NCBI GenBank assembly: GCA_017425765.1
Contig: JAFOXE010000249.1
Coordinates: forward strand, 1-14,923
DNA: 14,923 nucleotides
DNA from: Paraprevotella sp.
Lineage (GTDB): Bacteria; Bacteroidota; Bacteroidia; Bacteroidales; Bacteroidaceae
Reading direction: 5' to 3'
Each line of letters starts with the position of its first letter. Position 1 is the first letter of the stretch. A program made the position numbers and the translations under genes. The notes under the pieces were generated by a model, which saw only the letters and a program-made list of their open reading frames with translations, was not told where the DNA came from and searched no databases. Positions 1 through 7,816 of this stretch are shown here, piece after piece.

Positions 1-788
1 CGTTTCTCATCCAATTCAATAATTTTTACTTCCATATAGTTTGGCAGTTGCTGAGCAGTATGAACGGTAGTGCGGCCTCCGCCCATAATCATAACAGACT
101 TTACGTCGTCATAGTGCTCTTTTCCAACTATTTTGCGGATGTAAGGGATGTATTTCTTGGTAGTCATGAAATACGCAATATCGCCTAGTTTAAGCTCTGC
201 CATACCATTGGGGATGATGGTTTCTTCATCGCGTTTTATGGCTACAATGTGGTAAGGAGAGCCCGGAGCGCATAAATCCTTCAAAGGTACATCAAGAATT
301 TCTGCTGTGTTACGCAATTTGATGCCTAACATTACAAGAGCCCCATTGTGTACCTCCCACCATTGGCGTACCCAACTACGTTTTATTCCTTCTACAATGT
401 CTTTTGCCGCCAACATTTCGGGGTAAATCAATGAGTTGATACCCATTTTGCGGAAAAAATCATGGTATTGTGCGGCCAAATACTCCGAGTTGTCGATTCT
501 CGCTACCGTTTTCTTGGCCCCCATTGCGCTAGCCAACATGCAGCATGTCATGTTCTTGGTTTCGTAGGGTGTAACTGCAATGAACAAGTCGGTTTGTGCT
601 GCTCCGGCTTCTTTTAATCCTCCAATGGAGGTGGGTGATACATTAAGTGTCATTAGATCGTAATTTCCGGCTACCTTTGACAACTTTTCTTCGCTCTCGT
701 CAATAAGTACGATGTCTTGATTTTCCTTCGAAAGCAACTCTGCGAGGTGTGTGCCAACTGCTCCGGCACCGGCTATAATGATCTTCAT
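1..788 (-). CDS. trkA: TrkA, K+ uptake regulatory subunit (partial, C-terminus outside window)
   Basis: This is the peripheral, nucleotide-binding regulatory subunit of the Trk/Ktr potassium uptake system, which gates the membrane channel TrkH from the cytoplasm. I translated 262 residues from the ATG at 788. The N-terminus is a Rossmann RCK domain with the dinucleotide-binding glycines GAGAVG (residues 7-12) and an acidic residue at the end of strand 2 (LID, residue 30). A TrkA-C-like segment follows at about 150-210. A second Rossmann start (IMGGGRTT, about 234-241) shows the usual tandem RCK arrangement. Family members are near 450 residues, so roughly the last 40 percent is missing at the window edge. 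The start lies 3 bp after the dxs stop, so it is probably co-transcribed with dxs. From knowledge of related genomes, trkH would be expected next, outside the window. Confidence 0.93.
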   Translation of the reverse strand, partial: MKIIIAGAGAVGTHLAELLSKENQDIVLIDESEEKLSKVAGNYDLMTLNVSPTSIGGLKEAGAAQTDLFIAVTPYETKNMTCCMLASAMGAKKTVARIDNSEYLAAQYHDFFRKMGINSLIYPEMLAAKDIVEGIKRSWVRQWWEVHNGALVMLGIKLRNTAEILDVPLKDLCAPGSPYHIVAIKRDEETIIPNGMAELKLGDIAYFMTTKKYIPYIRKIVGKEHYDDVKSVMIMGGGRTTVHTAQQLPNYMEVKIIELDEK

Positions 789-791
789 TCC

Positions 792-2714
792 TTATATATT
801 TATTAAGGTGTAAATTGTAGATACGATATATTCTTGATCCAATCCAACGATTTTCATCAGTTCAGGAACTTTTCCATGTGTTACAAATTCATCGGGGATA
901 CCCAAACGTTTGATTTGTGGTGTGTATCCATGGTCGGCCATGTATTCCAATACCGCCGACCCCAATCCTCCTTGAATAACTCCATCTTCCACGGTGATAA
1001 TCTTAGTGAATTTTTTGCCCACCTCTTCAAGGATTTTCGTGTCAATAGGTTTTAAGAAACGCATGTCGTAGTGAGCAATGCTTATTTCCTTTCCTTGCTC
1101 TTTCCAAACTTGTTCTGCACAAGCAATGGATTCTTTTACCTTATTTCCTATGGTGCCTATACTAAGGATGGCTATGTCTGTACCATCTTTTAGCTTTCGT
1201 CCGGAGCCTACAGCGATTTCTTGCATCGGACATTTCCAATCCTGATAAATACCACGTCCGCGTGGATATCTGATGACGAAAGGACCTTGATTTGGTAATT
1301 GCGCGGTATACATCAGGTGGCGCAATTCGTGTTCGTCCATCGGGGCGGATATGGTTAAATTAGGTATCGGACGTAGGTAGGCCAAGTCAAATGCACCGTG
1401 ATGTGTAGGACCATCTTCTCCCACCAGTCCGGCACGGTCCAAACACAGCACCATACTTAGGCGTTGTATGGCTACGTCGTGTATGATATTGTCGTAGGCG
1501 CGTTGTGCAAATGAAGAGTAAATATTGCAAAATGGAAGTAATCCATCTTGCGCCATACCCCCTGAAAATGTTACAGCATGTCCTTCTGCAATACCTACAT
1601 CAAAGGCACGATCGGGCATGGCTTGCATCATGATGTTTAGTGAGCATCCGGTGGGCATTGCCGGGGTAACACCTACTATTTTCTTGTTGGCCTTGGCCAA
1701 TTCCACTATGGTGTGCCCAAAAACATCTTGATAACGAGGAGGTTTGTTTTCGCTCTCCTCATCAATACGTTCTCCTGTCGTTTTGTCAAACTTACCCGGT
1801 GCATGCCAAATAGTTGCCGCTTTTTCGGCCGGCTCAAACCCCTTTCCCTTTGTGGTGTTGATATGAAACAGTTTCGGGCCTTTCATATCCTTAATGCTAC
1901 GCAGCGTGTTCACCAGTTCAATTACATTGTGCCCGTTGCTCGGGCCAAAGTAACGTATATTCATACCCTCGAACACGTTTTGCTGGTTGCTTATAAGGGA
2001 TTTTATAGAGTTGTTGAAGCGAAGAATTTTTTTTCGTCGTTCGTCGTTCAACCATCCCCAGCTAAACAGTTTTTGTGAAGTAAAGAAACGCAATTTATTG
2101 TATAATCCACTGGTGTGTAACTGGTGCAAATATTGCTTCATCCCCCCCACACTGTGGTCGATACTCATATTGTTGTCGTTCAGTATAATAAGCAAGTTGT
2201 TGGGTGTAGATGCACTGTTGTTAAGACCTTCAAAGGCAAGGCCACCGCTCATAGAGCCGTCGCCAATTACGGCAATAATGTTACGGTCCTTTTCCTCTTG
2301 TAGCTTTGAAGCCACCGACATTCCTAAAGCAGCAGAAATTGAGTTTGAGGCATGTCCGCATGTGAATGTGTCGTATGGGCTTTCTTCGGGTGAAGGGAAG
2401 GGGCGCAAACCGTTCAGCTTACGGTTTGTATGAAAGTTCTCTCTTCTTCCGGTTAGAATCTTGTGTCCATAGGCTTGGTGTCCTACGTCCCACACAATGC
2501 GGTCGTAAGGTGTATTGAATACGTAGTGCAGTGCTACGGTCAGTTCTACGACTCCAAGGCTTGAGGCGAAATGGCCCGGATTGGCAGCCAATTCGTCAAT
2601 GATGTTTTGTCGGAGTTCTGCACAAACCTGAGGCAATGCTTCAAGTGGCATTTGCCTTAAGTCCTCAGGGAATTTTATTTGTTGCAGCAGGGCAAATTCG
2701 TTTTTCTTGCTCAT
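792..2714 (-). CDS. dxs: 1-deoxy-D-xylulose-5-phosphate synthase
   Basis: Thiamine-diphosphate enzyme that condenses pyruvate and glyceraldehyde 3-phosphate into DXP, the first step of the non-mevalonate isoprenoid pathway and a precursor supply for thiamine and pyridoxal. Counting from the chosen start it has 640 residues, close to the family's 620-640. Visible motifs are the His in GHFASSLG (48), DVGHQ (76-80), GHAS (120-123), the ThDP/Mg motif GDGSMSGG (151-158) with the downstream NDNNMS (179-184), the catalytic Glu in GIAEGH (377) and [15 protein letters not shown] (426-440). The C-terminal domain follows from about 500. An ATG ten codons upstream (2744) is also in frame, but it lies within or just before the TAnnTTTG promoter element at 2733-2740, so I prefer 2714. 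First gene of an operon with trkA. Confidence 0.96.
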   Translation of the reverse strand: MSKKNEFALLQQIKFPEDLRQMPLEALPQVCAELRQNIIDELAANPGHFASSLGVVELTVALHYVFNTPYDRIVWDVGHQAYGHKILTGRRENFHTNRKLNGLRPFPSPEESPYDTFTCGHASNSISAALGMSVASKLQEEKDRNIIAVIGDGSMSGGLAFEGLNNSASTPNNLLIILNDNNMSIDHSVGGMKQYLHQLHTSGLYNKLRFFTSQKLFSWGWLNDERRKKILRFNNSIKSLISNQQNVFEGMNIRYFGPSNGHNVIELVNTLRSIKDMKGPKLFHINTTKGKGFEPAEKAATIWHAPGKFDKTTGERIDEESENKPPRYQDVFGHTIVELAKANKKIVGVTPAMPTGCSLNIMMQAMPDRAFDVGIAEGHAVTFSGGMAQDGLLPFCNIYSSFAQRAYDNIIHDVAIQRLSMVLCLDRAGLVGEDGPTHHGAFDLAYLRPIPNLTISAPMDEHELRHLMYTAQLPNQGPFVIRYPRGRGIYQDWKCPMQEIAVGSGRKLKDGTDIAILSIGTIGNKVKESIACAEQVWKEQGKEISIAHYDMRFLKPIDTKILEEVGKKFTKIITVEDGVIQGGLGSAVLEYMADHGYTPQIKRLGIPDEFVTHGKVPELMKIVGLDQEYIVSTIYTLINI

Positions 2715-2732
2715 TCTTATAAGAAATTGCTG

Positions 2733-2740
2733 CAAATTTA
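2733..2740 (-). promoter_or_regulatory. Bacteroidota -7 promoter element for dxs-trkA
   Basis: Read on the minus strand the bases are TAAATTTG, an exact match to the Bacteroidota -7 consensus TAnnTTTG. It sits about 18 bp before the preferred dxs start. I found no clear TTTG or TTG 19-21 bp upstream, so the -33 half is weak or absent. Confidence 0.55.
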
Positions 2741-2763
2741 GCATAAAAATCGTATAAGTTAAC

Positions 2764-2771
2764 TACATTTG
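2764..2771 (+). promoter_or_regulatory. Bacteroidota -7 promoter element for the GSCFA-murF/alr operon
   Basis: The bases TACATTTG match TAnnTTTG exactly and lie about 39 bp before the ATG at 2811, leaving an untranslated leader of roughly 30 nt. It points away from the dxs element at 2733-2740, with only 23 bp between the two. No good -33 TTTG is visible at the expected spacing. Confidence 0.5.
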
Positions 2772-2810
2772 TATAGAATTTTGCTTTGACACACCGAGCG
2801 TGTTATCACT

Positions 2811-3815
2811 ATGAAGTTTAGAACTGTTGTTGAAACTAACCACGTAGGTCTTACATTGAACCTACGCAACAGAGTGTTGCTTATGGGCTCTTGCTTTGCG
2901 GAGAACGTAGGCCGTCGTTTGGTGGATAGCAAATTTAATTGTCGGGTAAACCCCTTCGGAGTGTTGTATAATCCGGAGAGTATTGGCACATGGCTGCGCT
3001 ACGCCGTTCGAGAGAAGGTGTCCCCTTCGGATTTCCCTCTGTTACAAACCGACGAGGGATGGAGGTGCTGGTTATCCGACAGCAGATTCTTAGCGCAGTC
3101 GGAAGAAGAATGTCGTGGCCGTTTGTGGCAGAGTTTGCAAGAGGTGCGACATGATTTGCTTCATGGCGATGTGCTTATTCTCACATTGGGCACAAATCGT
3201 TGTTATCGTTTGTGTTCCACGGGTATGGTGGTGGGAAACTGTCATAAACAATCTTCTTCTATGTTCGAGGAATGGAATATGTCTGTGGGCGAAACTATTG
3301 ATGCATTGGAATGTGCATTGGTGGCCGTGTGGAAACATAATCCTCTCTTGCGTGTAGTGTTCACGGTGAGTCCATATCGTTATGCAAAGTATGGTTTTCA
3401 TGGCAGTCAGTTAGGTAAGGCAACATTGTTATTGGCAGTGCACGATATTTGTCGTCGACATCCTGAAAAGTGTGCTTATTTTCCTGCATACGAGATAGTG
3501 TTGGATGAATTGAGGGATTATCGTTTCTATGCCGAAGATATGTTGCATCCTTCAGCCCAAGCCGTTGACTACATATGGGAGCGTTTTTGCGAAGTATGTG
3601 TGGACGATGATTCCAAAGCCTTTATAAAGAAGTGGATGCGGATTAGGGAGTCGCTTCAACATCGTCCTTTACATCCTGAGTCAGAGGCATACCAAAAATT
3701 TTTGAATACTTTGGCAAAACAGCTTGATGATTTGCAAACTCAATGCACGGATGTGGATTTCAGTGCAGAATGCGAGGATGTGAAAAGTCGGATAGAATCT
3801 TTAGAACAAAAGTAG
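2811..3815 (+). CDS. GSCFA domain protein (SGNH-hydrolase-like)
   Basis: Member of the GSCFA family, named for its N-terminal motif, here GSCFAE at residues 26-31. I know of no firmly assigned substrate. The layout resembles SGNH/GDSL esterases: a Ser in the first block (S27), a third-block-like LTLGTN (about 124-129), and a C-terminal DMLHPSAQ (243-250) that would provide the Asp-x-x-His pair (D243, H246). SPYR (187-190) is also typical of the family. No signal peptide or membrane segment is seen, so a cytoplasmic location is likely. The last 60 or so residues look helical and polar. The stop is 1 bp before the ATG of the MurF-Alr fusion, so the two are almost certainly co-transcribed, hinting at a role in cell-wall or lipid-linked ester chemistry. 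That role is inference. Length is 334 residues. Confidence 0.88.
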   Translation: MKFRTVVETNHVGLTLNLRNRVLLMGSCFAENVGRRLVDSKFNCRVNPFGVLYNPESIGTWLRYAVREKVSPSDFPLLQTDEGWRCWLSDSRFLAQSEEECRGRLWQSLQEVRHDLLHGDVLILTLGTNRCYRLCSTGMVVGNCHKQSSSMFEEWNMSVGETIDALECALVAVWKHNPLLRVVFTVSPYRYAKYGFHGSQLGKATLLLAVHDICRRHPEKCAYFPAYEIVLDELRDYRFYAEDMLHPSAQAVDYIWERFCEVCVDDDSKAFIKKWMRIRESLQHRPLHPESEAYQKFLNTLAKQLDDLQTQCTDVDFSAECEDVKSRIESLEQK

Positions 3816-3816
3816 T

Positions 3817-6285
3817 ATGGCCTATTCAATAGATAAAATCGCCGTGTTGATTGGCGCCCGTAGGCTGGGCGATGCGCCGGCCGAGATAAGCTGGTTGCTA
3901 ACCGACAGCCGTTCGTTGTGTTTCCCAGAAGAAACTTTATTCTTTGCGTTGAGGAGTGCGCGCAACGATGGACATCGTTATGTGCAAGATTTGTATCATC
4001 GAGGCGTGTTCAACTTTGTGGTGGAGCATATTCCCGAACAACATGCAGTTTTGTTTCCTAAAGCTAATTTCCTTGTGGTGACCGATACTTTACATGCCTT
4101 GCAGCGTTTGGCCGAACGGCATCGGGAATCATTTGATATTCCGGTGGTGGGCATCACTGGAAGTAATGGTAAAACGGTGGTTAAGGAATGGTTGTATCAA
4201 TTATTGTCGGTTGACAGAACCATTGTACGTTCGCCACGTAGCTATAATTCACAAATCGGTGTTCCTTTATCGGTTTGGGGGATTACGCCTTATGCAGAAC
4301 TTGCTTTGTTCGAGGCCGGTATCTCGCAGGTGGGCGAGATGAAATCCTTGCGTAATGTGATACAACCCACAATAGGTGTTTTTACGTTCTTGGGCAATGC
4401 ACATCAAGAGCATTTTCGTTCGTTGGAGGAGAAATGTTTTGAAAAGTTGCATCTGTTTAAGAACTGCACGTTGGTGATTTATCCGGCAGACGATGCCTTG
4501 TTGCACGCCGAAATGGAGCGACAATTCTACGGGCGTTCATTGGGGTGGTCGATGACAAACGATGCAGCGCCTCTTTTTGTGTCTTCTATTGAACATATCG
4601 CTGAAGGTACTCGCATATCCTATCGTTATCAATCTGTGCAGGGGCAATATGTATTGCCTTTTATCGATGCCGCCTCTATTTCCAATTCAATATCGTGCTT
4701 GGCTTTGTGCTTGCATTTTGGTTTGGACGAACGAACCATTGCCGAACGTATGGCTTTGTTGGAACCGGTGGCGATGCGCCTGGAGGTGAAAGAGGGACGT
4801 AATGGATGTACATTGATAAACGATAGCTACAACTCGGACCTTAATTCGTTAGACATTGCACTTGATTTTATGAATCGCCGTACCGATAGTGTTGGAAGAA
4901 AGAGGACTTTGATACTCAGTGATGTACATCAGGTGGGTGAGAAGCCGGAATTGTTCTATGGTAAGGTGGCCGATTTGGTGAGAAGCAGAGGAATAGATAA
5001 ATTTATCGGTGTGGGCATGTGGCTGAAAAAATATGCCGAGAAATTCACGATGGAATCGTGTTTTTTTGATGATACCACGCAGTTGATGCAAAGCGACGTG
5101 TTCCTGTCGTTGCGAAACGAAGTTGTGCTTATTAAAGGTGCGCGAGCTTATCGCTTCGACGAGGTGTCGGAACAATTGGAACTGAAGGTGCACGAAACGA
5201 TTTTAGAGGTGAATTTGAATGCTGTAGTAGAAAATCTTAACTATTACCGCAGTCGTATGCAGCCGAACACAAAGGTGGTGTGTATGGTAAAGGCTTCTGC
5301 CTATGGCGCGGGAGCTGTGGAGGTAAGCAAAACCTTGCAAGAACATCAGGTAGATTATCTGGCTGTGGCCGTGGCCGATGAAGGTGCAGAACTGCGTAAA
5401 ACCGGTATTACGACCAACATCATGGTGATGAATCCGGAAATGACGGCCTTCAAAACCTTGTTCGAATACGAATTGGAACCTGAAATCTACAGTTTCCGTC
5501 TATTGGATGCCTTGATTAAGGCCGCCGAGAAGGAGGGCATCACACACTATCCGGTGCATATTAAGTTGGATACCGGTATGCACCGATTGGGTTTCAATCC
5601 AATAGCGGATATGCCTAGGCTGATTGAGCGATTGCAACGTCAAACGGCACTGATACCTCGTTCTGTTTTCTCGCACTTTGTTGGGAGCGACAGTGATGAT
5701 TTCGACCGCTTTTCGGAACAACAATATCAATTGTTTTTGCAAGGCAGCGAGGCTTTGCAACAGGCTTATCATCACAAAATATTGCGACATATGTGTAACA
5801 GTGCGGCTATAGACCACTTCCCGAAACGCCATTTGGACATGGTGCGTTTGGGATTGGGCCTTTATGGTGTAAATGCTCGAACCAATGAAATGTTGCACAA
5901 TGTGAGCACCTTGAAAACCACCATACTGCAAATACGCACTGTGCCGAAGGAGGAAACTGTGGGCTATAGCAGACGAGGTCGATTGTTGCGTGACAGTCGT
6001 ATTGCGGCTTTGCCCATTGGATATGCCGATGGTTTGGACCGTCGTTTTGGCAATGGTAATGCATATTGTTTGGTAAACGGACAAAAAGCACCTTATGTGG
6101 GCAACATCTGCATGGATGTGTGTATGATTGATGTTACGGATATTGATTGTCGTGAAGGTGATTCGGTGATAATCTTCGGCGAAGGTTTGCCGGTTACGGT
6201 GCTGAGCGATGTTAAGGGTACGATTCCTTACGAGGTGCTGACCTCGGTGAGTTCGCGTGTAAAGCGTGTGTATTTTAAGGATTAA
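3817..6285 (+). CDS. murF/alr: Bifunctional UDP-MurNAc-tripeptide:D-Ala-D-Ala ligase / alanine racemase
   Basis: Two cytoplasmic peptidoglycan-precursor enzymes in one 822-residue chain. The N-terminal MurF part (about 1-455) joins D-Ala-D-Ala to UDP-MurNAc-tripeptide using ATP. It has the Mur P-loop GITGSNGKT (112-120), a central ligase domain, NDSYNS (335-340) and the late KGARAYRFD (440-448). The C-terminal alanine racemase part (about 460-822) interconverts L- and D-alanine with pyridoxal phosphate. It has the PLP lysine in MVKASAYGAG (K492), the likely second catalytic Tyr in VGYSRR (Y717), IGYADG (734-739) and NICMD (764-768). No frameshift or stop separates the halves, so this is a genuine fusion. 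The same fusion is known in other Bacteroidota. The second gene of the GSCFA operon; it ends 55 bp before a strong terminator. Confidence 0.96.
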   Translation: MAYSIDKIAVLIGARRLGDAPAEISWLLTDSRSLCFPEETLFFALRSARNDGHRYVQDLYHRGVFNFVVEHIPEQHAVLFPKANFLVVTDTLHALQRLAERHRESFDIPVVGITGSNGKTVVKEWLYQLLSVDRTIVRSPRSYNSQIGVPLSVWGITPYAELALFEAGISQVGEMKSLRNVIQPTIGVFTFLGNAHQEHFRSLEEKCFEKLHLFKNCTLVIYPADDALLHAEMERQFYGRSLGWSMTNDAAPLFVSSIEHIAEGTRISYRYQSVQGQYVLPFIDAASISNSISCLALCLHFGLDERTIAERMALLEPVAMRLEVKEGRNGCTLINDSYNSDLNSLDIALDFMNRRTDSVGRKRTLILSDVHQVGEKPELFYGKVADLVRSRGIDKFIGVGMWLKKYAEKFTMESCFFDDTTQLMQSDVFLSLRNEVVLIKGARAYRFDEVSEQLELKVHETILEVNLNAVVENLNYYRSRMQPNTKVVCMVKASAYGAGAVEVSKTLQEHQVDYLAVAVADEGAELRKTGITTNIMVMNPEMTAFKTLFEYELEPEIYSFRLLDALIKAAEKEGITHYPVHIKLDTGMHRLGFNPIADMPRLIERLQRQTALIPRSVFSHFVGSDSDDFDRFSEQQYQLFLQGSEALQQAYHHKILRHMCNSAAIDHFPKRHLDMVRLGLGLYGVNARTNEMLHNVSTLKTTILQIRTVPKEETVGYSRRGRLLRDSRIAALPIGYADGLDRRFGNGNAYCLVNGQKAPYVGNICMDVCMIDVTDIDCREGDSVIIFGEGLPVTVLSDVKGTIPYEVLTSVSSRVKRVYFKD

Positions 6286-6340
6286 AGAAGAAAAAATCGT
6301 CCGACTGGCTGTGTCGAGTTCGGTTTTCGGTTTTTTATAC

Positions 6341-6389
6341 AAAAGTGGTGCGTGATAGGGAAGAGGAATTCCCTGCACGCACCACTTTT
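6341..6389. terminator. Strong bidirectional hairpin terminator between murF/alr and the lipoprotein gene
   Basis: A perfect 14-bp stem pairs 6341-6354 with 6376-6389. Inside it a second perfect 6-bp stem pairs 6357-6362 with 6369-6374, leaving a 6-nt loop. T residues follow on the plus strand, and the A-rich left arm supplies Us for minus-strand transcripts. It lies between convergent genes and can end both. Confidence 0.88.
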
Positions 6390-6409
6390 TATGTTGCGGA
6401 CTGTTTCAA

Positions 6410-7339
6410 CTATTTCTTGCTCAACGAAAGCACCACGGTAAAGGTTTTGAAGGTGCTCATAAACTCTTGTTCCAATTGGGCAATTTGTGCCTCGTTAAGG
6501 GTGAGGCCGGGATTTTCTTTCTCCACAAGGTCCACCATACCGCCCAACCATGCAGCTTGCTTGGGGATGATGATGAAGAGTCGGTCGCCATCTTCATCGG
6601 GGAACGATGTGGCATTTACGTTATAGATTTCGCTGCCCTCGTACAAGTTGAAGGTTAGGTCGTTGCCATTCAAACTGTAGTTCTTGGTTTTGGCTTCGCC
6701 GTCCATTGTGTGCATAAGTGCTCCGTTCTCTGCAAAGGTGGCATCTTCGAAGAACTTCTGCATGGCAGCAATAATACGTTCACCGTGCATGGCATCTACC
6801 GGAATAAAGTTCTGACCCTTGTAGTTCACACCTTCAGGAAGTTGAAGGACGGTTTTGCCTTCGACGGCTTCTACTTTTGCTAAAGAGTTCAAGTAAGTAT
6901 AGTTACCCTTAATGTCAAAAGACTCCTGAACGCGGTAGTGCACACGTTCACCGAGTGTGGAGGTACCGGAATTAACACCTTCCTTATGAATTAGTTTGTC
7001 GTTTGTTAATTCTATACTACTTAATATTTCTGTTGTGGTACCGTCTGTTTTTTTGTATACTTCAATAAGTTTGTTGCCTTCAAGACGATAGGTTCCTGTC
7101 ATTTCTATCCACCCTTGCTCATAGTCCCAACCAATAACATTTTTTGTTCCGTCAGTTTGATAATTCAAAAACATACTTGCCTCCGGAGTAAAATTAAACC
7201 ATTTACCCACAATTAGTTGAGCATAGTTTTGATACGGATTCACGTAGGGGATTGTTTCTTCATCGTCGTCGCAACTGCTCATTCCCAAGCTGAGCACTAC
7301 CGCCACAAGAGCGGCTCCAAATAAACGTAAGGTTTTCAT
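6410..7339 (-). CDS. Putative surface lipoprotein, lipocalin-like, function unknown
   Basis: A 309-residue secreted lipoprotein. The N-terminus has a short basic start, a hydrophobic stretch (about 6-19) and a lipobox ending MSSC, with the lipidated cysteine at 23. The residues right after it are DDDEE, matching the acidic export signal that sends Bacteroidota lipoproteins to the outer face of the outer membrane. After a short linker, IVGKWFNF (43-50) followed by alternating beta-type strands (MTGTYRLEGNKLIEVY, about 80-95) resembles lipocalin-like domains common in this phylum. The second half (about 200-265) repeats a similar pattern of turns and strands, so two beta-barrel-like units are possible. 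I do not recognise a specific function. It stands alone, with convergent murF/alr on one side and a 477-bp gap on the other. Confidence 0.8.
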   Translation of the reverse strand: MKTLRLFGAALVAVVLSLGMSSCDDDEETIPYVNPYQNYAQLIVGKWFNFTPEASMFLNYQTDGTKNVIGWDYEQGWIEMTGTYRLEGNKLIEVYKKTDGTTTEILSSIELTNDKLIHKEGVNSGTSTLGERVHYRVQESFDIKGNYTYLNSLAKVEAVEGKTVLQLPEGVNYKGQNFIPVDAMHGERIIAAMQKFFEDATFAENGALMHTMDGEAKTKNYSLNGNDLTFNLYEGSEIYNVNATSFPDEDGDRLFIIIPKQAAWLGGMVDLVEKENPGLTLNEAQIAQLEQEFMSTFKTFTVVLSLSKK

Positions 7340-7389
7340 ACTTGTTTGTTTTGATGTTATTAAATAAAATTAGTGTACACGCAAAAAGA

Positions 7390-7429
7390 GCGTTACGGCC
7401 ACGACACATTTGGTGTCGAGCTGTAACGC
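7390..7429. repeat. Long inverted repeat / hairpin upstream of the lipoprotein gene
   Basis: Arms 7390-7396 and 7423-7429 pair perfectly (7 bp). On the plus strand this continues through a G-U pair (7397/7422) and two G-C pairs. After a small internal bulge, CGACAC (7402-7407) pairs with GTGTCG (7413-7418) around a 5-nt loop. On the minus strand the hairpin is followed by five T, so it could act as a terminator or attenuator about 50 bp ahead of the lipoprotein start. Confidence 0.6.
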
Positions 7430-7486
7430 CCGATATAAGGATGTAGGTAAAATCTGCTAACTAACTGATTATGAATACATATTATA

Positions 7487-7495
7487 GGGGGGGGG
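7487..7495. repeat. Homopolymer run of nine G
   Basis: Nine consecutive G in an otherwise AT-leaning, non-coding stretch. Such runs are prone to slippage and can also be places where sequencing errs. It does not lie in a recognised gene or promoter. Confidence 0.85.
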
Positions 7496-7508
7496 AATTT
7501 GTGATACG

Positions 7509-7548
7509 CAGCATCTGCCGCCTTTGTTAGGTGGTTGAGTTGGTGCTG
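7509..7548 (+). repeat. Two-part hairpin with G-U pairs favouring plus-strand RNA
   Basis: CAGCATC (7509-7515) pairs with GGTGCTG (7542-7548), and CCGCC (7518-7522) pairs with GGTGG (7530-7534). The only imperfect pairs would be G-U in a plus-strand RNA but C-A mismatches in a minus-strand RNA. No known RNA family is recognised, and no plus-strand promoter was seen. Confidence 0.4.
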
Positions 7549-7600
7549 ATATGGGCTGCAAATATGCATCATGATGTTCAAGTTACTCCCGTTATGTAGG

Positions 7601-7608
7601 CAAAGGTA
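7601..7608 (-). promoter_or_regulatory. Possible -7 promoter element, minus strand
   Basis: The minus strand reads TACCTTTG, an exact match to TAnnTTTG, and is the only exact match I found between folB and the lipoprotein gene on that strand. No TTG is present 19-21 bp upstream. If it is used, the lipoprotein mRNA would have a leader of about 255 nt that contains the hairpin at 7390-7429. Confidence 0.3.
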
Positions 7609-7717
7609 ACTATTTGTTTGGTACGACGTGCTCGTGATGAAAGAAAATTTTTTGCCACTTTTGTTTAGATTTTATGTGATTCATACGAAGGGGTGGTTCT
7701 TGCAGTTTCAAAAAAAT

Positions 7718-7746
7718 GTCCGTTTCGGTGCTCAACCGAAACGGAC
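7718..7746 (-). terminator. Rho-independent terminator of folB
   Basis: A perfect 12-bp stem (7718-7729 with 7735-7746) closes a 5-nt loop. On the minus strand it is followed by ATTTTTT, from the A run at 7711-7716. It lies 70 bp after the folB stop. Confidence 0.88.
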
Positions 7747-7816
7747 TATAAGTTGTGGGTGTTTATTTTGTGTTGCAATAACCCTTAATTGCGGTGTGTC
7801 TTCTGCGCGATGGGCG

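Larger units (their letters stand above)
7340..7816. other. Gene-free stretch with hairpins, a G9 run and a promoter-like element
   Basis: I find no convincing gene in these 477 bp. It holds, from left to right, a long hairpin (7390-7429), a run of nine G (7487-7495), a two-part hairpin (7509-7548), a TAnnTTTG element on the minus strand (7601-7608) and the folB terminator (7718-7746). A 60-residue reading frame on the minus strand (about 7572-7393) runs across the G9 run. It looks low in coding character and starts just downstream of that promoter element, so a short leader peptide cannot be excluded. Confidence 0.6.

Noticed and set aside
5500..6378. Long (292-codon) open frame antisense to the alanine racemase half of murF/alr
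   Set aside because: It lies entirely opposite a well-conserved enzyme, begins in the terminator hairpin and shows no recognisable motif. It is a composition effect of the coding strand.
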